From contig NC_020453.1 of NCBI RefSeq assembly GCF_000344805.1, forward strand, positions 2,108,001 through 2,172,000: DNA of 64,000 bases, written 5' to 3'. Position 1 is the stretch's first letter. Each line of letters opens with the position of its first letter. The notes under the pieces are model-generated. The model had not been told where the DNA came from and ran no database searches. It worked only from the letters and a program-made list of their open reading frames with translations. The position numbers and the translations under genes were made by a program. Positions 8,177-16,218 of this stretch are shown in pieces. Origin of the DNA: Bradyrhizobium oligotrophicum S58 (GTDB lineage: Bacteria > Pseudomonadota > Alphaproteobacteria > Rhizobiales > Xanthobacteraceae).

Positions 8177-9370
8177 ATGAACAGCCCCCGCCGCGTGATC
8201 GGCTTCGTCAACGCGGCCCATTTCATCGACCATTATGCGATGCTGATCTTCGCGGCCGCCGTCATCATCATGGGCCCGGCGCTCGGCATGGCCTATGCGG
8301 ACCTGTTGCCCTATGCGACGCCGGGCTTCATAGCCTTCGGCGCCGGCTCGCTGCTGACGGGCTGGCTCGGCGACCGCTGGAGCCGGCGGCACATGATGCT
8401 GATCTTCTATCTCGGCATCGGGCTGTCGATGATCTCGGTCGGCTTCGTGCAGACGCCGTGGCAGCTCGGTGCGGCGCTGCTTGCCATCGGCCTGTTCGCC
8501 TCGATCTATCACCCCGTGGGAACCGCGATGCTGGTGTCCTATGCCGACCGGTTGGGGCGCGACATGGGACTGAACGGCGTGTTCGGCAATCTCGGCGTCG
8601 CCTCGTCGGCGCTGGTCACCGGCGTGGTCGGGCAATATCTCGGCTGGCGCTTTGCCTTCATCGTTCCCGGGGTGATCACGGTGGGCATCGGCGTGATCTT
8701 CGCGCTGTCGGTCGTGCACGAGGACCGCAGGGGATCGAAGCAGGCGGCGGCGCAGGCGCGGATCGCGCGCGACCAGATGTGGCGGGTGGTGCTGGCGCTG
8801 CTGCTGGTGGTGATCGCGATCTCGACGACGTTCAACGCGATCACGGTCGCATTGCCGAAGCTGTTCGCGGAGCGGCTGGCCGGGCTGACGCAGAGCCCGG
8901 CGCTGCTCGGCGTCATCGCCGCGGGAGTCTATGTGTTCGGCGCCATGACGCAGTACACGATCGGGCGGCTGCTGGATCGCCATACGCTGAAGGCTGTCGC
9001 GCTGCCGCTGTCGCTGGTGCTCGCGCCGCTGCTGTATCTCGCCGCCGATGCCCGCGACTGGGCGCTGATCGTGGCCTCGATCGGCATCGTCATGGGCGCG
9101 TTCGGCCAGGTCACCGTCAACGACGCGATGGTCGGCAAGTACACTGCGGAAGAGTGGCGCTCACGCGCCTATGCCGTGCGCTATTTCATCGGCTTCACGG
9201 CTGCCGGCGCCTCCGTCGGTCTCGTCGCCTGGCTGTATGAGCGCGGCGGCTTCGTCACCATGCTGCAGGCCTTCGCCGCGCTGTGCCTGGTCGCGATCAT
9301 CGCTGCGCTGATCCTGCCGCCGGAGCTTCCGGCGGCGCAGGCCGCGCTGCAGGCGGCGCCGGCGGAGTGA
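8177..9370 (+). CDS. MFS transporter
   Basis: 397 residues with about 12 hydrophobic segments. Loop 2-3 carries the MFS signature form GWLGDRWSRRHMM (about residues 67-79). The N-terminus MNSPRRVIGFVNAAHFIDHY is like fosmidomycin-resistance/Fsr and related transporters of rhizobia. It probably exports or takes up a small organic molecule across the inner membrane; the substrate cannot be read from the sequence. It is divergent from the AraC regulator, its likely controller. Confidence 0.88.
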   Translation: MNSPRRVIGFVNAAHFIDHYAMLIFAAAVIIMGPALGMAYADLLPYATPGFIAFGAGSLLTGWLGDRWSRRHMMLIFYLGIGLSMISVGFVQTPWQLGAALLAIGLFASIYHPVGTAMLVSYADRLGRDMGLNGVFGNLGVASSALVTGVVGQYLGWRFAFIVPGVITVGIGVIFALSVVHEDRRGSKQAAAQARIARDQMWRVVLALLLVVIAISTTFNAITVALPKLFAERLAGLTQSPALLGVIAAGVYVFGAMTQYTIGRLLDRHTLKAVALPLSLVLAPLLYLAADARDWALIVASIGIVMGAFGQVTVNDAMVGKYTAEEWRSRAYAVRYFIGFTAAGASVGLVAWLYERGGFVTMLQAFAALCLVAIIAALILPPELPAAQAALQAAPAE

Positions 9371-9483
9371 GGATGCGATGGTGATCGTCGCAACGCAACG
9401 GATGCTGCTCCGCAGCGTGCGTGCGGCCTTGCATTGGGCCGTGCGCGCGCCATGATGACCGCCGACGCAACGAGGAGGGGACG

Positions 9484-10281
9484 ATGGGCCAGTGGCGCGG
9501 GCTGCGGGCGGCAGCGCTGGCCGTCGTAGCAGTCATGATCGCATCGTCTCACGTCAGTGCTGCCGAGCTCAGGGACGAGATCGCACCGACCGGCCGGCTG
9601 CGGGTGGCGATCGCGATCAGCCCGGCGGGCGGCGCGTTCTGGTCGACCAGGACCGAAAGCGGCTATGCCGGAGTTCCCGTCGATCTCGGCCGCGCGATGG
9701 CGGACAAGCTCGGCGTGCCCGTCGACTACGTCGTGCACCAGAATTCCGGTCAGATCACCGATGCCGCCGCCAAGGGCACCTGGGACGTCACCTTCCTGCC
9801 GAAGGACCCCGAGCGCGAGACGAAGATGGCGTTCGGGCCGATCTACGAGGTCGCGGACGCGACCTACATCGTCAAGGCGGGCTCGAGCGTGACGAATTTC
9901 GCGACGCTCGATCAGCCCGGCATCAAGGTCGCCGCCGTCAACAACACCACGACCATGCGCGGCGCGATCGCGCATCTGAAGAACGCCGGCGTGACCGGCT
10001 ATCAGACCTATGACGAGATCTTCGGCCTGCTGCAGCGGGGCGAGATCGACGCCTTCGCGCTGTCGCGCGACCAGCTCAACGCGCTGGCGAAGAAGCTGCC
10101 GGGCACGCGGGTGCTCGACGAGACCTTCAAGAAGACGGTGACCGCGGTCGCCGTGCCTCCGGGCCACCCGCAGGCGCTGGCCTTCGTCACCAGCTTCATG
10201 ACCGAGGCGGCCACCAACGGCCTGCTGCGCAAGGCCTATGACGACAACGGGCTGAAGGAGACGCCGCTGAGGACTCACTAG
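9484..10281 (+). CDS. Periplasmic solute-binding protein, family 3 (orphan)
   Basis: 265 residues with a Sec signal peptide ending near VSAAE. The body starts LRDEIAPTGRLRVAIAIS and has the two-lobed family-3 (polar amino acid type) pattern: SGYAGVPVDLGRAMADKLG, then GTWDVTFLPKDPERE. A strong GAGGAGGGG sits at 9472-9480. No permease or ATPase gene is near, so it must serve a distant transporter or a sensor. A close paralogue of identical length is at 11971-12768; the pair looks like a local duplication with other genes between them. Confidence 0.88.
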   Translation: MGQWRGLRAAALAVVAVMIASSHVSAAELRDEIAPTGRLRVAIAISPAGGAFWSTRTESGYAGVPVDLGRAMADKLGVPVDYVVHQNSGQITDAAAKGTWDVTFLPKDPERETKMAFGPIYEVADATYIVKAGSSVTNFATLDQPGIKVAAVNNTTTMRGAIAHLKNAGVTGYQTYDEIFGLLQRGEIDAFALSRDQLNALAKKLPGTRVLDETFKKTVTAVAVPPGHPQALAFVTSFMTEAATNGLLRKAYDDNGLKETPLRTH

Positions 10282-10370
10282 ATCTGGCAAGACCGGCGCT
10301 ATCGATAAGAATGCCAGGTCGAACAACAACGACGATCGTGTTCATGAGAGGAGAATTTGCTGACCGCGCT

Positions 10371-10401
10371 GATCCACCCAAATTTCCTCAGTTGCCAAGC
10401 C
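10371..10401 (+). promoter_or_regulatory. 31-nt motif, copy A, upstream of Cys-rich protein gene
   Basis: Reads GATCCACCCAAATT, four variable bases, CAGTTGCCA, then a few more matches. 26 of 31 positions are the same as at 11470-11500. It ends 110 bp before the start codon at 10512. It could be a shared operator or promoter element, or a trace of duplication. Confidence 0.4.
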
Positions 10402-10511
10402 TTCCCCAGCGGCGCAGCCTCAATCGATACGCATGCGTCATACTGACAAATCCGTGCTCATCGTCCTGCATCGGCGGCGCCCATGGATCTGAACATATTG
10501 GGGATCGACCG

Positions 10512-11411
10512 ATGATCATCCGTTACACAAGGATGCTCGTACTTGGGGTGGCTGCCGTGGCCGCCTTCGCTGCAGCGCAGGCGCTGGCGCAGACCGACGC
10601 GCAGCGCAATGCAATCAAGTCGGCGTGCCGGTCGGACTACATGTCGAACTGCGCGAGCGTGCCGCCCGGCGGCGCCGCGGCCTTCCAGTGCCTGCAGAAG
10701 AACATGGCCAGCCTGTCGTCATCATGCCAGACCGCCGTGAAGGCGCTCGAGCCCGCTGCGGAGGCGAAGCCCGCGGTCGATGCAAAGCCGGCGGCCGCGT
10801 TGCCGGCTGCGAGCAAACCTGTGGCCGTTGAGGCACCCAAGCTCGCCGCTGAGCCTCCGAAGGCCGCCGCGCAGCCCGCGGCGCCTGCTCAGGCCGCAAC
10901 GGCTGCCAAACCTGAATCGCCGAAACCGCCGGCATCAGCCGTGGCGGCACCGGCCGCCAAGCCGAACGAGGCGCAGGTCGCGGCCATCCGCAGCGCCTGC
11001 AGCTCCGACTATCCCAAGGTCTGCAGCAGCGTACCGCCGGGCGGCGCTGGCGCGCTGCAGTGCCTGGAGCAGAACAAGGCGAAGGTGTCGGCATCCTGCG
11101 GCAAGGCCATCGCGACTGCCAATGGTACCAGCGCGCCGGCGGCCGCGAGCGCAACACCGGCTGCCGCTCCGGTGACCACAGCCGTTGGTACGCCGGCTGC
11201 GGCTCCGGCAGCGCCCACGATGGTGCTGCGGCCGCTGCGTCCGCTCGAAGAATTGCGCATCGTCAGGGCGGCCTGCGGCTCGGATGCGCGTGCATTCTGC
11301 AGCGGGATCGAGCCGGGCGGCGGCCGGGTCGCGCAGTGCCTCGCAGCCAATGCCAGTGCATTGTCGCCTGGCTGCAAAGGCATGCTCGCGCAATTCGCCG
11401 CCAATCGGTAA
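10512..11411 (+). CDS. Secreted cysteine-rich-repeat (GLG1-like) protein
   Basis: 299 residues. A signal peptide (cut near ALAQ) is followed by three copies of a Cys-rich module at about residues 29-77, 151-197 and 249-297. Each has the pattern I-x(2)-ACxSD-x(3,4)-C-x(3)-PPGGxxxxQCLxxN-x(5)-C, with two Pro/Ala/Lys-rich linkers between. The module matches the cysteine-rich repeat of Golgi GLG1/CFR proteins, which alphaproteobacteria also carry. The function in bacteria is unknown; four regularly placed Cys per module suggest disulfides in the periplasm. ATG 10512 begins a good signal peptide. Confidence 0.8.
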   Translation: MIIRYTRMLVLGVAAVAAFAAAQALAQTDAQRNAIKSACRSDYMSNCASVPPGGAAAFQCLQKNMASLSSSCQTAVKALEPAAEAKPAVDAKPAAALPAASKPVAVEAPKLAAEPPKAAAQPAAPAQAATAAKPESPKPPASAVAAPAAKPNEAQVAAIRSACSSDYPKVCSSVPPGGAGALQCLEQNKAKVSASCGKAIATANGTSAPAAASATPAAAPVTTAVGTPAAAPAAPTMVLRPLRPLEELRIVRAACGSDARAFCSGIEPGGGRVAQCLAANASALSPGCKGMLAQFAANR

Positions 11412-11469
11412 CCGGGTCGGTTGCCGGCTCGCGGTCTCGGCAGATGCACGAAAATGGTGCGACTGGATC

Positions 11470-11500
11470 GATCCACCCAAATTGTCACAGTTGCCAGGCT
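11470..11500 (+). promoter_or_regulatory. 31-nt motif, copy B, upstream of small secreted protein gene
   Basis: Second copy of the motif at 10371-10401, starting GATCCACCCAAATTGTCACA. It ends 72 bp before the start at 11573. Both copies lie in intergenic sequence on the same strand as the downstream gene, consistent with a cis-regulatory role. Confidence 0.4.
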
Positions 11501-11572
11501 GCAGTGGTCCAGGCAGATTTCCATCAGGGTGGATATTTAACTAATGAGATATTGGTCTTCAGGAGTTCGACA

Positions 11573-11806
11573 ATGCGCCGCATTTTATCACGTATCACTT
11601 TTTCAACTCTTTGCGGGCTGTTCGGCCTGGTATTGATGCCTTTCCTGTCGATGTCGGATGCCAACGCCGTCGTCTGCGCGCGCGGTGTGGTGCGTGCCGG
11701 TTGTGCCGGCGCCGCGGGCGCAGTCGTCGTCCGCAAGCCGCCCGTTGCTGCGGCGGCATGCCGGACCGTGCTCGTCAACGGCGTCTGGGTCCGGCGCTGC
11801 GTTTAA
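11573..11806 (+). CDS. Small secreted protein with C-terminal Cys motif
   Basis: 77 residues. The signal peptide runs MRRILSRITFSTLCGLF to about SDANA and is followed by VVCARGVVRAGCAGAAGAVVV. The end, ACRTVLVNGVWVRRCV, has two Cys bracketing an NGxWVRR core. AGGAG at 11561-11565 supports the start. The C-terminal pattern recurs in the two small secreted proteins at 50975 and 51472. Function unknown; the four Cys may form disulfides in the periplasm. Confidence 0.75.
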   Translation: MRRILSRITFSTLCGLFGLVLMPFLSMSDANAVVCARGVVRAGCAGAAGAVVVRKPPVAAAACRTVLVNGVWVRRCV

Positions 11807-11853
11807 GGCCCGTTTAATCTGTTTTCGGTATCGACTTATTCGAAACGGTAATT

Positions 11854-11878
11854 GCGACGCGTAAGTTTTGCGCGTCGC
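11854..11878 (+). terminator. Hairpin after small secreted protein gene
   Basis: Perfect 8-bp stem GCGACGCG/CGCGTCGC around a 9-base loop, 47 bp after the stop codon at 11806. No clear T-run follows; a second weak hairpin is next to it. It may end or stabilise the transcript. Confidence 0.4.
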
Positions 11879-11970
11879 ATGCTGCTTTGCATCAGCAAGG
11901 TAAGCTGTATTTAACTGTGCTCCCGGCAAGGTGCGGCTCGTACCAACTTGCAATCCGATGGGAGAGGGCC

Positions 11971-12768
11971 ATGGCGTTTTGGCGCTGGCTGCGTGACGCA
12001 GCCCTGGCAGCTGCAGTAATCACGTTTGTCGGCAACACGGCTGGCGCGGCCGGCTTGAAGGAAGAAATCGCGCCGACCGGCAAGCTGCGGGTCGCCATTG
12101 CTGTCGGCCCGGCCGGCGGCGCCTTCTGGTGCGTCAAGTCGGACAGCGGCTATGCAGGCGTGCCGATCGAGCTCGGCAAAGCGATGGCTGCGCAGGTCGG
12201 CGTGCCCGTCGAGTTCGTCGAGCACCAGAATTCCAATACGATCACGGACGCCGGCGCGCAGGGGACCTGGGACGTGGCGTTCATGCCGAAGGACGCAGAT
12301 CGCGAGACCAAGGTCTCGTTCGGCCCGGTCTACGATTCGGTCGAAACCACCTTCATCATTCGCGCAGGTCTCGATGTTCCAAACATCGCCGCGCTCGACC
12401 AGGCTGGCCACGAGGTCGCGGCCATCAATGATACGACGGTCATGCGCGGCGCGAAGGCGTTTCTGAAAAAGGCGACCGTCACCGGCTTCAAGTCCTACGA
12501 GGAGGTCTATGCGCTACTCAGCGCGGGCGAGATCGATGCGCTGGCGCTGGCGCGCGATCAACTGAATCTCATCGCCAAGCAGGTGCCCGGAACCAAGGTG
12601 CTGGCCGAGACCTTCAAGAAGACGGACACTGCGGTCGCGGTGCCGCCGAAGCATCCGCAGTCACTCGCCTTCGTCACCAAGTTCATGACGGAGTCCAAGG
12701 CGAACGGCCTGCTCAAGAAGGCCTATGGCGCCAACAATCTGAGCGAATCCACGTTGCTGACGCAGTGA
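11971..12768 (+). CDS. Periplasmic solute-binding protein, family 3 (orphan paralogue)
   Basis: 265 residues, the same length as the protein at 9484 and alignable throughout without large gaps. Shared blocks include EEIAPTGKLRVAIAV, SGYAGVP, GTWDVAFMPKD and the end FVTKFMTESKANGLLKKAYG. The signal peptide ends near AGAA. A difference is FWCVKSDSG in place of FWSTRTESG near the ligand loop, giving an extra Cys. GGGAGAGG lies just upstream of ATG 11971. Again no transporter partner is adjacent. Confidence 0.88.
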   Translation: MAFWRWLRDAALAAAVITFVGNTAGAAGLKEEIAPTGKLRVAIAVGPAGGAFWCVKSDSGYAGVPIELGKAMAAQVGVPVEFVEHQNSNTITDAGAQGTWDVAFMPKDADRETKVSFGPVYDSVETTFIIRAGLDVPNIAALDQAGHEVAAINDTTVMRGAKAFLKKATVTGFKSYEEVYALLSAGEIDALALARDQLNLIAKQVPGTKVLAETFKKTDTAVAVPPKHPQSLAFVTKFMTESKANGLLKKAYGANNLSESTLLTQ

Positions 12769-12802
12769 CCGCGTCGACTTGCGCCCGAGGCCGCTTGCCG
12801 CA

Positions 12803-12831
12803 CTCTCCCCACGCCGCACGGCGGGGGAGAG
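12803..12831. terminator. Hairpin between convergent genes
   Basis: CTCTCCCC pairs with GGGGGAGAG around a GC-rich 12-base loop that can pair further. It sits between the 3' ends of the solute-binding protein gene and the ModA-like gene and could serve both strands. There is no T-run, so efficiency is uncertain. Confidence 0.4.
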
Positions 12832-12860
12832 GCGATCGTCTCCGCAGCGCCCGGTCTGTA

Positions 12861-13655
12861 TCAGTTCGGCGCTCGCCTCACGATCGGATCGAGGCCGCTT
12901 TCCGCGATGACGTGACGCGCATCCGGTGATCCCAGGAACTTGATCAGGGCCTTGCCGGCCTCGGGCTCCTTGGAGGCCGTGGCAATGCCGGCGGAGAACA
13001 CGGTGATCTTCTGCAGTCCGGCCGGCAGCGGCCCGACGATGTCGATGCCCTTCACCGGTTTGAGCTCGCTGATCTGCTGAAAGCCGATCTCCGCTTCGCC
13101 TTGGGCGACGATCTCGCCGACGGGGGTCGCCGGAATCATCCGCGCCTTGCCCTTCATTTCCTCCTTGATGCCGAGCTTGTCGAACATCTCCGTCGAGACG
13201 TAGACGCCGCTGGCGCTGTCGGAATAGGCGATGGTCTTGGCAGCGATCAGCATGCGCTTCACGGCGTCGGCGTTCGAAATGTCGGGATGCGGCGTTCCCG
13301 ACTTCACGGCCACGCCGATCGGCGAATTCGCAAGCTCGACATAACTGTCGGGCATCACCTTGCCTCTGGTGGTGAGATCACTGAGCGCATAGCCGACCAT
13401 GATCAGCACGTCGGCCGGCTCGCCGCGTTCGAGGCGGACCGGGATCGCATTCGCCGTCGTTCCCATCGACGGGCCGTAGGCGATCGTGACCTTGTTGCCG
13501 GAGCGACGCTCGAACTCGGGCACCAGGGACTTGAACGCGGCCGTCATGCCGCCGGAGATCATCACATGAATCTCCGCAGCCTGGGTTGCTGTCGTCAGAA
13601 CGATGGCGGCCGAGACGGCGAGGCCGACGGTGCGAAGGCGGGTTGAGAAGGTCAT
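12861..13655 (-). CDS. ModA-like periplasmic substrate-binding protein
   Basis: 264 residues with a signal peptide (ending near ATQAAE), then HVMISGGMTAAFKSLVPEFE and NKVTIAYGPSMGTTANAIP. This is the pattern of molybdate/tungstate-type (SBP_bac_11) binding proteins: ADVLIMVGYALSDL and DSASGVYVSTEMFDKLGI follow. In this subgroup the ligand is often not molybdate, and no modBC genes are adjacent, so the substrate is open. A GGAGCC ribosome-binding sequence precedes ATG 13655; the frame extends 32 codons further but without signal-peptide character. It lies downstream of the monooxygenase gene on the same strand. Confidence 0.85.
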   Translation of the reverse strand: MTFSTRLRTVGLAVSAAIVLTTATQAAEIHVMISGGMTAAFKSLVPEFERRSGNKVTIAYGPSMGTTANAIPVRLERGEPADVLIMVGYALSDLTTRGKVMPDSYVELANSPIGVAVKSGTPHPDISNADAVKRMLIAAKTIAYSDSASGVYVSTEMFDKLGIKEEMKGKARMIPATPVGEIVAQGEAEIGFQQISELKPVKGIDIVGPLPAGLQKITVFSAGIATASKEPEAGKALIKFLGSPDARHVIAESGLDPIVRRAPN

Positions 13656-13862
13656 GGCAGGCTCCGAAATAGACGGCCGGAGGCCGAGGGCGCTCTGGAT
13701 AGCCCGGCTTTGCCGGGAAGGCCAGCCTGCGGACAGTAGCGCATCCGACACGGGAGCCGGATGCGAGCTTCACACAAAGTTGCTGCTCACTTCGCAATTG
13801 GCCGCGTTTGCGGCGCCTCGATGTTCGCAGTGCGGCAGACCTTCTCGGCCAGCCCGCCCGCG

Positions 13863-15350
13863 TCAGCCGGCCTGGTAAGCCGGCGCGGTTGCCAGGAAGG
13901 CGCCATAGGCGTCCGCGTCCGGTGGCGTGAACATCTCGACCAACGGATTGCGTCGCCTCCGCGTCGCGCCGATGTCGGCTAACAGCTCGTCGAAATGCTT
14001 GAAGTGATAGGGCGCAACACATAGCCCGCCATACACCCCCGCGGCCGGACGCTCGACCCGCTTGAAATGCAGCATCATCTCGATGTTGTCGCGCATCTCG
14101 CGATCACCGGGCTGATGCGCCAGCTGCATGTCGGCGTAACGCACCAGCCATTGCGCGGCCATGTCGGCGCAGAGCACGGTGCAGAAGCTGGAATTGAAGC
14201 CGACGAAGCCCATGTCGGGCAGGTCGGGATTGGCGATCAGCCGATATAGCCGATACTGGCCGTCGGGATCGACGAGCTTGGCGCGATCGGCTTCCGACAG
14301 GAAGGGAACGCCGAGCTTGTAGCCGATGGCAAGCACCGCGACATCGGCCGCGATCCGTTCGCCGCTGCGCGCCACGATCGTGTTCGGCTCGTAGTGATCG
14401 AAGGTGCCGAGCACCGCCTTGATGCGACCGTCCGCGACCATCGGAAAGAAGTCCGGCGTCGCGATCGGAACCGAACAGTTCACGCCATCTTCAATCCGTT
14501 GCTTGGGCACCATGTTGCATTTGGCGAGCTTGAGCTGAGTCTTCAGCAGGCTCTCCAGGCCGCGCCAATTGGCCCAGACGAGAGGTTTCGCCAGGAGATG
14601 GGCGAGACGGGAGAGCGGGCCGATGCCCCAGCTTGCGAACATCTGCTCCTGGGCGCGGATGTAGAGGATGCGCTTGAAGTTGATGAGCCCGCCGATGAAA
14701 TAGGGAATGCGCCACACCGGCTCGCGGAACACAATCGTGACGGAGCGCGCGCCGGAGCGCACCGCATTGACGGCAATATCGGTCGCCGATTTCGAGCCGC
14801 CGAGCACGACGACGTTGCGGTCCTTGATCATGCCGGGGTCATTGTATTTCGACGAGTGCATGATGGCGCCGCCGGCTGCCTTGAACTGATCCTCGCCTGG
14901 GAGTGATAGCGTCTGCGGCTCGTTGAACTGTCCAGTGCAAACGGCAACGAAATCGAAGTCCTCTCGGCTCAACTGATCTCCGGCCTTGAGATCGAGCGTC
15001 CAGCCCGGCTTGCCGTCCGTGCGCCGCTGCATCGACAGAACGGTGGTGTTCAGCCGCATCAGGCGCGTGAGGTCGTGACTCCCGGCGTAGTCGGCGAGAT
15101 AGGCATAGACCTGCGGCCCCTTCGGCCACTCCGGATAGCTGTCGGGCATCGCCTTGTCGGTGTAGCGATAGAGCTCCTTCGGGCTCTGCGTCTGCACGTC
15201 GGGGTAAGAGCGCGCCGGCTCCCAGACGCCGCCGAGATCGGTGCTGCGCTCGATGATGGTAACGTTGTGCCCGCGGGCGGCAAATGCTTTGGCTGCAGCC
15301 AGGCCGGAGACGCCGGCACCGATCACGCAGACGTTCTTTCGAGCGATCAT
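13863..15350 (-). CDS. Flavin-containing monooxygenase (FMO/BVMO type)
   Basis: 495 residues. The FAD-binding motif is VCVIGAGVSGLAAAKAFAARG near residue 7, and a second nucleotide-binding motif, VVVLGGSKSATDIAVNAV, lies at about residue 185 for NADPH. Between them, GAIMHSSKYND fits the FMO fingerprint region. Such enzymes oxygenate N, S or ketone groups with NADPH and O2. A strong AAGGAGGTCCC precedes ATG 15350. The natural substrate is unknown. The gene precedes the ModA-like gene on the same strand with a 207-bp gap. Confidence 0.88.
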   Translation of the reverse strand: MIARKNVCVIGAGVSGLAAAKAFAARGHNVTIIERSTDLGGVWEPARSYPDVQTQSPKELYRYTDKAMPDSYPEWPKGPQVYAYLADYAGSHDLTRLMRLNTTVLSMQRRTDGKPGWTLDLKAGDQLSREDFDFVAVCTGQFNEPQTLSLPGEDQFKAAGGAIMHSSKYNDPGMIKDRNVVVLGGSKSATDIAVNAVRSGARSVTIVFREPVWRIPYFIGGLINFKRILYIRAQEQMFASWGIGPLSRLAHLLAKPLVWANWRGLESLLKTQLKLAKCNMVPKQRIEDGVNCSVPIATPDFFPMVADGRIKAVLGTFDHYEPNTIVARSGERIAADVAVLAIGYKLGVPFLSEADRAKLVDPDGQYRLYRLIANPDLPDMGFVGFNSSFCTVLCADMAAQWLVRYADMQLAHQPGDREMRDNIEMMLHFKRVERPAAGVYGGLCVAPYHFKHFDELLADIGATRRRRNPLVEMFTPPDADAYGAFLATAPAYQAG

Positions 15351-15637
15351 GGGACCTCCTTGTTGTCGCGCGTGCAGCGGCGTTCGGGCAGGCGTCGCCC
15401 GCCGCGCTGCAACAGCTCGTTGAAGAGTTTGATGATGACGAAGGTCGCCCGGCGCGACCGAAGCATGTGGCGCCGCCGGACGGGCCAGCGGCGGAATCGA
15501 GGCGAGGTGCTCTCGCCGATCACCTGCCGTTCAGGCGGCGCATCTGTTCTTGCTGCAGGGCCTGCAAAGCCGTCCGCGCTCATCGCGCACCGCGCCGCAC
15601 TGACGAACCCTGAGCCCGACGGAGCGCCGGCTGACGC

Positions 15638-16087
15638 CTAGTCGTTGGCCTCGGGCGGCAGGAAGTCGACCTCGTGCTCGGCCGAGATCCGCACCACCTC
15701 GGCGGGGTCGGCGAGATTGTCCAGCTTGTTGAACAGTGCCTCCAGCTTCTGCATCGGCGACACCCAGAACAGCGCGCGCGCCGGCTTGTCCGACTTGTTG
15801 AAGTAGCCATGCGGAATGCCGCGCGGCATGCGCACGAGATCGCCGGCATGCGCCCTGACCCAGACGCCGTCGAGCTTGAGGTCGAGCACGCCCTCCTGAA
15901 CCAGGATGAACTCATCCTGCGTGGGGTGGACGTGAACGGGCACGAACTGTCCGGGCTCGCTGTTGGTCTCGAATGCGAAGGTGGAGTCGGTGACGGCTTT
16001 GGGGAAGTAGACCTGACCCAGGATATTCCAGGTCTTGCCGGCATAGCCGGTGCCGGCGGGCGTGATGCCTTTTTCGAGTGTGGTCAT
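15638..16087 (-). CDS. Cupin-domain protein
   Basis: 149 residues forming one cupin barrel. Motif 1 is VHVHPTQDEFILVQEG (His, His, Glu metal ligands) and motif 2 is GDLVRMPRGIPHGYFN (final His). It resembles quercetin-2,3-dioxygenase-like single cupins. AAGGAG stands before ATG 16087. It is divergent from the AraC regulator at 16219 (131 bp between starts), so it may be that regulator's target. The reaction is unknown. Confidence 0.85.
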   Translation of the reverse strand: MTTLEKGITPAGTGYAGKTWNILGQVYFPKAVTDSTFAFETNSEPGQFVPVHVHPTQDEFILVQEGVLDLKLDGVWVRAHAGDLVRMPRGIPHGYFNKSDKPARALFWVSPMQKLEALFNKLDNLADPAEVVRISAEHEVDFLPPEAND

Positions 16088-16218
16088 GGCGGATCTCCTT
16101 GCTGCACACGCAGGGAGGATCGAGCAAGTCGCGGCATGGTGTCTATCCAGAAAACGAATCCCTCGACGCCAGATGCTAATTATTATAGGTTTCAAACGAT
16201 TTCGACGGGCGATGTGTC

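Noticed and set aside
12803..12831. CRISPR-like or small RNA reading of the many hairpins
   Set aside because: No regularly spaced direct repeats anywhere in the window; the hairpins are single palindromes at gene ends.
15347..15583. 78-aa reverse ORF overlapping the monooxygenase start by ATGA
   Set aside because: The overlap looks like coupling, but there is no ribosome-binding site and the translation is Arg-rich without structure; the monooxygenase has its own strong site.
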